DNA of 64,000 nt, taken from positions 36,986,836 through 37,050,835 of the forward strand of contig NC_088681.1 in NCBI RefSeq assembly GCF_950023065.1, read 5' to 3'. Positions within the stretch are counted from its first letter, which is position 1. Every line of letters starts with the position of its first letter. Positions 53,224 to 61,369 of this stretch are shown in pieces. The translations under genes and the position numbers were made by a program. Origin of the DNA: Planococcus citri. Its lineage: Eukaryota > Arthropoda > Insecta > Hemiptera > Pseudococcidae. Below the pieces are notes generated by a model. That model was given only the letters and a program-made list of their open reading frames with translations. It was not told the origin of the DNA and did no database searches.

Positions 53224-55045
53224 ATGGCCGCGGTCACTAATCTCGAGGAGTTCGTGAGTCAGGTGGAAGCCTACACAGTGAATGGTAATGCTGAAATTCC
53301 TATTGTAATCTTTTATATCATCAAATATCCATAAAGTTCATATTTCTAGTTAACTACTGCGACATTTCATCTATTTCAGGCAAATTCAGCGATCTATGCG
53401 AGTTGTTGAATAAATCTAACGAACTCCTCGTTGCTCAAATCGATCAGCTCGACTCGTTGTTGGAAACATTCAATTTGGAAAACCATACCATGGCCATACT
53501 TGCCATTTTGATTGTTAAAATGAACGCTGTGCATACGAATAATCAATTCAACAGTGCTTTATTCACCCAACTCACGGATTTTGCGATTAATGCGAACGCA
53601 AATCAAGTGCAAATCGTACCGGAAACTTGTAAGTTTTCCCTGCTGTTACCGGCACGAGTAAATCTTTTGAGTTTTGATTTAATCAACATGTTTCAGTTGC
53701 CGATTTATTTCATCTGTACACTCGGACAATCATAGAATCGAGAAAACCCGAAAGTGGAATTTATACGTTAGAAAGAGCTATAACGAAATTACAAGAATCC
53801 CCTACCCAGTTGACGACTTTACATTCGGAATTATGTCTGCTTTGTTTGCTCAGTAAGAATTTCAAACCAGCGATTCAAGTCTTAAACAGAGATATTACTA
53901 CAATTTCTAAGGAAGTGAGTCTCGTTATTGTAGTGTAAACGTAGTAATTATTCTCTATGTTGATCGAGGTTTTGTTTTCCAGGGCGGACAGAATTTCGAT
54001 ACGAAGAGTTTCTTGCTCTATTATTATTACGGTGGTATGGTTTACGCAGCTGTGAAAAATTATGAACGAGCTTTATATTTCTTTGAAATAGTTATCACTA
54101 CTCCGGCTATGACTGTATCTCACATCATGTTAGAAGCGTATAAAAAATATATCCTAATTTCCCTCATCATCAATGGAAAAGTACGTTTTTAAAAAAAAAT
54201 TCTTCAGCTCACTTGGAATATCCTATCTATTGATTTGAATATTTTTCGTAGATGATCAACGTACCAAAACATACTTCTCAAGTATTAGGTCGTTTCATCA
54301 GGCCTCTAAGTCAAGCATACACAGAACTATCCACCGCTTACCAAACAAGTAGCTACGAAGAAGTCCGAAATTGTATTAGTAAACATACAGAAACACTTAA
54401 CAGGTATTTCTACGATTCAATTCATCTCTTAATTTATTATCCAGTGTTTTTCAATGATATTTTTATTGCAGAGACAATAATATGGGCTTAGCTAAGCAAG
54501 TGTTGGCATCTTTGTACAAAAGAAATATCCATAGACTGACCAAAACCTTCCTTACTTTATCCTTAGTGGATGTCTCGAATCGAGCTAAATTAGAAGGTGT
54601 AGAACAAGCCGAATCTTATATTGTCGATATGGTAATGATCAACTTTAAATTAGTGACGGAGTTTTTTCATTTTTGTTTCCAATGTGTACGTATTTTTATT
54701 TTATTTCTCTTAGATCAAAAGTGACGAAATATTTGCCACGATCAATATCAAAGATGGCATGGTGATTTTCCACGAAGATCCGGAAAAATATAATAACCCG
54801 AAAGTATTAGAAGAAATTGAGCAAAAGGTGAGTATTTATTTTCATTTGAACTTTTAAAAGGATTCCGACAATTTAATCGCTCCGTGTTTTTCTTGTAGAT
54901 CGACAATTGTGGTCAAATCGATCAGCAGATAAGAACCATGAAAGAAGCCGTAGAGCTCAATTCTGCCTACATTAAAAAAGTCAATTTTGCCGGAGAAGAT
55001 GATTTAGGCCAATCTCAATCCAGACCATCCAATTTTTCAGTTTAA
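53224..55045 (+). CDS. COPS3: COP9 signalosome complex subunit 3
   Basis: Eight exons: 53224-53284, 53380-53628, 53697-53914, 53983-54180, 54252-54403, 54472-54631, 54714-54827 and 54899-55045. The total is 1299 nt, 432 residues, close to the 423 of the human protein. Recognisable blocks are LCELLNKSNELL, the YYYYGGMVYAAVKNYERALY helical repeat, TTPAMTVSHIMLEAYKKYIL, and the PCI region. The PCI region holds DNNMGL.KQ..SLYKRNIHRL, LTKTFLTLSL and EIFATI..KDGMV.FH..PEKYNNP. The COP9 signalosome removes NEDD8 from cullins and so controls cullin-RING ubiquitin ligases. Subunit 3 is a PCI scaffold subunit with no catalysis of its own. Start: first ATG (MAAVTNLEEF), matching the family N-terminus. 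Confidence 0.97.
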
Positions 55046-55238
55046 TTTCCATTTGAATAATATGTTTTACCGTATACTCAAGTCGAATGTATGATATATT
55101 TATATCGAGACTTCGATGATTGTACAAATGAGAAAAAGAAATAAGTAACACCATAGCAGATTTTTAACAAACTATACCGTTATTAGAATTACTATTTTGT
55201 ATTTTTCATTTCCTCTCCCTCCTTCGAAAGCTTATGTT

Positions 55239-55244
55239 AATAAA
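55239..55244 (+). terminator. COPS3 poly(A) signal
   Basis: AATAAA, about 194 bases after the stop. The opposite gene's signal is only 38 bases further on, so the two mRNAs end nearly tail to tail. Confidence 0.6.
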
Positions 55245-55281
55245 TTTTCATTAAGAAGTTTTTAGTTGTTTTTTTTTCTTT

Positions 55282-55287
55282 TTTATT
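55282..55287 (-). terminator. AFG1L poly(A) signal
   Basis: TTTATT on the + strand, 166 bases beyond the AFG1L stop. Confidence 0.45.
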
Positions 55288-55452
55288 GAAATGAAACTGA
55301 ATAAACAAAAACAAATATATATTTCCACACACCGTACAATATACCAGGAACCAGGAAAATTAATTGAAATGAATTAGTAAATAAATTAAAATGAAATGAT
55401 GAAGGTAACTATATGGTCGGTGGGTTCAATTCAAATTTCAAATTGTCAATTA

Positions 55453-57258
55453 TTAAAGTTGTCTCAATTTTTCGCGATCTCTGTAACTGGGTGTTTGCAT
55501 TTCTGATAATCGTGATAACGTTCGGTCACACGCGAACAACTCCTCATGTCCAGTAAAAATGTTTGAAGAAGCGTTCTCCTGAAATCGTGTCAATAAAATT
55601 ATTGAATATAAATTTGAGCTATTTTTACGAGCAAGGTAAATTTGACATACGCTTCCATGCTGAATATCCAAATCATCCATCAACGTTCTCATTTCATCTC
55701 TAGTATCGTGACTAGTATCTTTAGAAAATAATACTTGTATAGGGACGTCAGCACTGATGAAAATAATTACCTAAGACATAAAAGTACTCAAGTCAACACT
55801 CACTCCACAGGTAATGAATTAACACAGGAATTAATACGATAAAAACTTACATGATTATCATAGAAAGTATCTATCATCGTGATAAATCTTCTGGCTTGAT
55901 TTCTTAATTCTAAACGAAGTTGAGGCACATCTCTAATAATAATAGTATGAAAAGCTTGACTAAGCTGAAGGTAATCACTGGCACCTAAAGGCTAGAAAAA
56001 AACGACGAAATGATCAAAAAATATTCTCAATCCATTTTCTCTAGAAATAAAATCACAACTTACTCGATCACAAAGCTCATCAAAACTAGAATCTAGGACT
56101 TGTCCGCAAGCTTTCTTAAAAGTAACATTCCTACCCATAAAAGTGAGCGTTCGAGGTCGAACTATATCGTTTTCTAAAGAACAGAGATATTTAAAAACTG
56201 AATTCAATTGCTCATTCGCATCACAGTCAGATTTTCTGAAAAGAAAAAAAGGCTGAAATTATTAAACACATTAGACTACCAAACTTCAAGAACGTGATAC
56301 TTGATAAAACTTACATAAAATAAGCGTGATTTTCACCGCCGATATTTTTCATTCTGTAATCAATACCGGAGTCTAAACAGGCCACTTCGCAGTGAGCTTT
56401 TAAAATAGGAATAAAGGGTACAAAATTCACTCTTTGCAATCCATTTTTGTAAAGGTCATCGGGAGCTCTATTGCTCGTAGCAATAACCACAATTCCATTA
56501 TCGAATAATTCGGTAAACAACCTCTTGAGTATCATAGCATCCCCAATATCTGTGACCTAGTTAAAAATGAACAATTAATTCAAAGTAATCCAATAACGAT
56601 AATTTTCATACCCAATATTGGTACCTGAAATTCATCAAAACACAGTAACCATGTTTTACTGCTAATTAATTCAGCTACTGGAGGAATAGGGTCAAATGGT
56701 GACGGTTTATCTGATTTCGGATCGCGTTCTGCCATCGTTTTTTTCACTTCATGTATATGAGAGTGGACTTCAATCATAAATTCGTTGAAATGGACTCGTC
56801 TTTTTTCATCCATCTAGAAACAGGAGGCTATAAATGATATGATTTTTTCCAAATGGAATTCAATATTAATATGTTACCTTGCAACAGCTGTAGAATAAAT
56901 CCATCAACATGGTTTTACCGCCACCAACAGCACCGTACAAATAAATTCCTCTGGGCTGATTCAGAATACGTTTCTTCTTAGGAATGAACTTCCACATGAA
57001 ACCTTTCTTCGGTGGTTTGTAGGATTGCAAATTTTCGTAAACGTTTTCCAACTTAGATATGATGTTTCTTTGGAATTCATCATTAAGTAATTTATTTTCT
57101 GATACCTTAAGGTCATACTTTTTTAAAGGAGACAGAACGCCAGTGTTTTGTTGACGATAAAACAGACATAATGGATTTGGATAGGGGGTAGAGTATTTCT
57201 TGCAAAACTTACCAATGAGTATGGATTTTTTTGAGTAATGTAAATATGTGGTGTTCAT
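55453..57258 (-). CDS. AFG1L: AFG1-like mitochondrial AAA ATPase (LACE1 type)
   Basis: Seven exons on the minus strand: 56878-57258, 56625-56813, 56315-56556, 56064-56235, 55851-55991, 55651-55770 and 55453-55578. The total is 1371 nt, 456 residues. Walker A GAVGGGKT (109-116), Walker B LLCFDEF (183-189) and sensor-like VVIATSNRAPDDLY (213 on) define the AFG1/ZapE ATPase family. PRGIYLYG before Walker A and RRFITMIDTFYDNH near the C-terminus are also typical. The N-terminus (HYSKKSILIGKFCKKYSTPY) is basic and acid-free, as expected of a mitochondrial presequence. Family members help degrade unassembled mitochondrial proteins at the inner membrane. The start at 57258 lies directly after an upstream ORF stop (TAATG overlap). 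Confidence 0.95.
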
Positions 57259-57479
57259 TATTGAGTACTAGAATAGTTACTATATGCACAATTTATAACT
57301 TTTGTTTTCGAATTTGAAATATTTGAGTTTGAGTACTTTTTGCGGTCATTTTCGCAGAATTTAGGACACTTATCAACTTTTCTGTCTCTTATCACATCGT
57401 GCATGTCGTCGTCCAAAATCAAAACAGCGCTGCGAGTGGACAAACGCTGTTTGTTCAACTTTCGAATTAAAAGTTTCAA
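57257..57479 (-). promoter_or_regulatory. Upstream ORF overlapping the AFG1L start
   Basis: A 73-codon minus-strand ORF ends in TAATG, sharing bases with the AFG1L ATG. It begins after a poly-A/T run and has no recognisable domain. It probably lies in the 5' leader or upstream DNA; whether it is transcribed is unknown. Within it, AAACAGCG and CGCTGTTT can pair as an 8-bp stem. Confidence 0.3.
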
Positions 57480-58011
57480 AAAAAAAAAAAAAATATGGCC
57501 CGTTCTGAATGAACGCGAACGAGGGTATCACTGGCTAAATAAGGTGCTTGTTAATGGTTCATTATTCAACACTTTTGAAATTTTGAATCGTTTCTCCAGT
57601 TTTCAAGGATCAAACTGATCAAAGAAAGTTAATAATAAATCAGCAAAATATTCAAAATCAACGTACCTACCTACCTGGTGCCTATCTGTATCTATCAATT
57701 GAAATCAATAATTAATCATCCACATTAATTGCTCGCAAAAATTATGCATACAGACGAGTTAGGCGAGCTGAAGAGAGTAGGTCTAAGTAGGTACTAAATA
57801 AAATTGAAATCAAAGTCAAAGCGTAATTGAATATTCATCTTTAATAATTTGCGAATAGTGTGAGCATTGAGGCACCACTCTTCGCAAAGTAAAAAAATTG
57901 GTTTTTGTACAAACGTATTATAAATGAAATATTTCATTAAGTTTACTATAAAATGTTGCGGATATGTTTAACAGATGATTTTCGATAGCATCTCGAAACG
58001 TATAAAGAAAA
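57480..58011. other. Intergenic gap upstream of AFG1L
   Basis: No gene seen. At 57848-57888 TTTGCGAA and TTCGCAAA form a perfect 8-bp stem that extends to about 12 bp across one mismatch (AGTG with CACT). It would lie in or just past the 3' UTR of the small secreted-protein gene. Confidence 0.5.
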
Positions 58012-58448
58012 TCAATAGATAGCATACGGATATGGTGTGCCATAACGTACTCCATAATTATTGGGAATGTAACTAAAAAGAAAATTACAAGATGAACATT
58101 ATTTTTAAAAAAGAAAAAAAAAATATACCTACTTATTTCAAAATAATATGCATTCTTACTTGTACGCATATCTATATGATGACGATCCAGCGAGCCCGAA
58201 GTCAGGGCTTAGATAGCCTGGAGCATAATACGGATAGTATCCAGAATAGGTGCTGTAGTAGGCATTGTAAGGAGATGGTTCAGGAGCTGCGTTGGGGTTC
58301 GGTCCTGCGACTGGGGCAGCGAGCGCGCAGCTCAGACAAGCGAAAACAACAACGATCAACTAAAAATAGAAATTTGGAAATTGAGATGAGTAAAGAACAC
58401 TTCGAAATGAGTAACGAACTAAATTAACACCGAACGTACCAATTTCAT
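58012..58448 (-). CDS. Small tyrosine-rich secreted protein
   Basis: Three exons on the minus strand: 58440-58448 (Met-Lys-Leu), 58160-58359 and 58012-58072. The total is 270 nt, 89 residues. The signal peptide is MKLLIVVVFACLSCALA with a likely cut before AP. The mature part is Pro/Ala-rich and then very Tyr/Ser/Gly-rich (YNAYYSTYSGYYPYYAPGY) and ends in YGTPYPYAIY. Skipping the second splice would end it early at a TAA (YRYAYK); the spliced form reads YRYAYN and continues in the same style, which supports it. The split after three codons, the small size and the Tyr repeats resemble cuticle or structural secreted peptides. No exact family is assigned. Confidence 0.8.
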
Positions 58449-58520
58449 GATGAAAAATTCGTAAAACATTTACTACTGACTCACAAATCACAACTGTATA
58501 AATTCGATGGTCTTCCTTCC

Positions 58521-58530
58521 TATTTATATA
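58521..58530 (-). promoter_or_regulatory. TATA box of the small secreted-protein gene
   Basis: On the minus strand TATATAAATA lies 73 bases above the start codon. About 30 bases below it is ATACAGTTG, a possible initiator; TCAGT also occurs nearer the ATG. A strong TATA box is typical of regulated structural genes. Confidence 0.5.
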
Positions 58531-58958
58531 GAAACGATGAAAATAAGTTAATTGTTTCCATTAATGATGTTGTCGTTTCACATAAATGCGATGTTTATGT
58601 AACTCGATGGTAATATTTAGGCCATTAAAGGCAAAAAACCATCAAAATGTCACCTGCGGTCATATACATCGAATTAGTTGAATTAGATCATTATAGATAA
58701 TAGTTTAACAAAAACAAAAACAAACTCGTAACAAATTTTTATTAAAAGTACAACAACTTATTATACGATTTTAAGCTACTTGAAAAAAAAGTATGAAAAT
58801 TTGCAAAAGTTTACCTACTTTTTGTTAGCTTATCAAGCTCATGAAAAAAATGTTCAAATTTTTTACTGCTCCACAGTTAGAATTTTAACAATTGCATGCC
58901 GAGTACGAATAAAATATTCGTTTGAGGAAATACTCGTGCATTCAGATTGAGAAAATGA
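58531..58958. other. Gap between TFIIE alpha and the secreted-protein gene
   Basis: AT-rich, no gene seen. It must hold the TFIIE alpha 3' UTR and the upstream region of the small secreted-protein gene. Confidence 0.5.
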
Positions 58959-60689
58959 TTAGGCGAGCGTATCGTCGTAGTATTCTTGGAAAACTTGGAT
59001 ATAATGACTTTTTTCTTCTTGAGTCATTTGACTGACAATACTTTCATCGATATCTGTCACCGGTATACGGCGACTACCGACAGGAATCATTGGCACTTCG
59101 TCGTCATCATCATCACCATCGCCGTTACTATTACCTGCAATGGTTTTCAAGTACGTTATTAATCAATACTATTTTTAAAATTTTAACACTTGTTGTAGCC
59201 ATGTCTACGATCGCAGAACTTTTTTCAAAAAAATCCCGCGATCGTAGAAATGAACAATTTGAATTATATCTGCAGAAGTAAATTGTACCAGGGTAAGGAT
59301 TGTAGAAGTCAGGAATTCCCATTTGATCAGGTTCATCGCCACTGGAATCACTACTTTCTTCATTATTCTTTATACTGGCAGCGGCTAAATTGGTTTGATT
59401 CTGAGAACCGCCACGTTTCTCGTGTTGTAATAACACAGACATAATATCTTCTGTATTTTTAGTATTCGTAGCAGAGCTACTAGGCGCAGCGGTCGGGGCT
59501 GACGTGGTAGCATCGTCTAGCATCATACTCGCCTAAGTTTCGAGGAAAATAATTATCATCAGATTACGATAAATTCTAAATTTTCTTAAATTCAACACGA
59601 GTACACTCACTTGACTGGTTTCAGCATCGATAACGGTACTTTCTAATAACCAAACTGGTCTTTCTTTAGGTGCTTCTTTTCCTTCAGCCGACGAACTTTC
59701 ATCGCCGATGGTTATAGCAACTTCGGTTTTTTCTGGTCCCTTGTGTCTAGTTGCTTCACCCGACCAAACTTGATCTCCAGGTCGATTTAGAGCTGTTTTA
59801 CTATCCTTACTGTGTACCACATAAAAACATTTGGTAAGATTCGAATACGTCCACAGGGAAATGAATAAGTAGAAATATATACCCTAAAATAGAAGATATG
59901 TCGACAGGTTCAGGTTCCAGTAATTCAGGAGCCAGTCTTAATCTTTCGACTTCTCTTAACAAAACATACAATGGTTCAAATTGACTATTAAATCTGGCGA
60001 TCATCGATCTTGAATCGTGTTTTGGCAAAGCTGATAGATCTTCTTCGACAATATCGTAACAAAATGTGCATCGGAATTCATTTGTTGTAATATCGAATAG
60101 CTGATCAGCCTGGAATCAATTTCATTATAAGAATGATGCAAGAGATACGAAAAATATCGAATACGTAATCTTCATTTATATTTACTTCTAAATCTGTGAA
60201 AGTTTTACAACATTTGTGACATATAAAACTCGCCCGACTTGTTGCTCTTCTCTCTTCAGTTTCCATCTTTTTTCGCATCACATCCAATTTGTATTTTACT
60301 ACATTTACAAAGGTCTAAAAATTCAAAAACACCGGTAAAGTGAACCAGAATTATTCAATAACGTGATAAGACAGTGCAATACGTATAATGCATACCTTAT
60401 AATTAATGAAATAGTAATTGACTTTTTGAGCTTTGCCATCTGGTCCTGTTTCCATGCGCAGTCTTACTTGAATAAATTTATCATTTTTGAGTCCTGCTAT
60501 TCTCGATCTTAACATTTTTCTTTCAAATTTAAGTAATTCACAAATATCATCTTCCTTCATACAAGGATTTCGAACCAACATATCGACCACAAGCGCATCC
60601 TCAATGGTGTAAAACCCTCTAGCTACCAGTCTAGCTAACTGCTTCAAGCTACTAGGAACTTCAGTCACCAATTGTTGAGCTTCCGCCAT
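58959..60689 (-). CDS. GTF2E1: General transcription factor IIE subunit 1 (TFIIE alpha)
   Basis: Six exons on the minus strand: 60396-60689, 60186-60314, 59883-60109, 59611-59809, 59289-59532 and 58959-59134. The total is 1269 nt, 422 residues. The N-terminal winged helix (about 1-100) includes LKQLARLVARGFYTIEDALV and DDICELLKFERKMLRSRI. A C4 zinc ribbon follows, with Cys130, Cys133, Cys155 and Cys158 (CHKC..CTFC). Then come FRCTFCYDIVEEDLSALP, the EPLYVLLREVE helix, and the conserved KERPVW.LESTV block. The C-terminal acidic run (GDGDDDDDE) and QMTQEEKSHYIQVFQEYYDD tail match the TFIIH-contacting end. In the nucleus TFIIE brings TFIIH to the RNA polymerase II preinitiation complex. Start: first ATG of the exon (MAEAQQLVTEVPSSL). 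Confidence 0.96.
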
Positions 60690-60702
60690 GGTTCAATGTA
60701 CA

Positions 60703-60845
60703 CCTGAACAAAGGTACAATTTGAGAATGAATTATAAATAAGAGTTCTACCGGGCTGTCTGATAAATTGTATAATGAAGCAAAAGTAAGTAGTCTAGAGG
60801 GATTCACTCACCATCCACGAATATTGGTAAAACGCAGAAATGCAA
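60703..60845 (-). promoter_or_regulatory. Probable 5' UTR intron and leader exon of TFIIE alpha
   Basis: Minus strand: a GTTCAG acceptor ends at 60703, and a good donor (GATG/GTGAGTG) lies at 60806-60811. This gives a 5' UTR intron of about 109 bp and a leader exon starting at 60812 and running up. The splice sites are seen; use is inferred. Confidence 0.5.
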
Positions 60846-61312
60846 TTCAAATGCAAAGCTTCTTAGGTCATCATAACAATTAAATTTTCACGATAATCAA
60901 AACTGAGCGGATTTAAAACAAAAATACTTATATTTTCAGCCTTCAGGATAATTTTCACAATTATTTCAATTTTGTTCAGTTTTAGAAAATTATTTACGAA
61001 TTTTTTATCAAAAGATTTTTTATTTTTTTTTTGCATTTTCAGGTCAGGCTCAGGATACGTTCAGGTCAGTGCAGAGACAGGTGACGTCACACTTTGCTGA
61101 TCTCTGATTGGCCATTCTGCCTTAAAAGCCAAAAATCAAAGAACAAAATTTCAACTTTTTAAATTTCGCGGCAGATTTTTTTCTTCAACAACTTCAATGG
61201 AAAAATATTTTTGATTTTTTTTATCATTATCACATAATTTAATGAATTTGTGTAACATTTTCCAAGTGATTGAAGTGATGAATTAAGAATATTTCTTTGA
61301 AACAAAGATTGT
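60846..61312. promoter_or_regulatory. Bidirectional promoter region, TFIIE alpha / MMS22L
   Basis: The two genes face away from each other across about 0.5 kb. The middle holds a perfect CRE palindrome TGACGTCA (61082-61089), and 18 bases on an inverted CCAAT box (GATTGGCC, ATTGG at 61107-61111). Both are common in shared housekeeping promoters and bind ATF/CREB-type and NF-Y factors. No TATA box was seen. Confidence 0.55.
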
Positions 61313-61369
61313 ATGGTTGAAATAACGCTACTCCCTCGTGATCTACCATTGCGGTCCGATAATGTCTGA
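61313..61369 (+). promoter_or_regulatory. Upstream ORF overlapping the MMS22L start
   Basis: ATG at 61313 opens 18 codons and stops at 61367-61369, five bases past the A of the MMS22L ATG (61362) in another frame. If the transcript starts above it, this uORF would reduce MMS22L translation. Confidence 0.35.
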
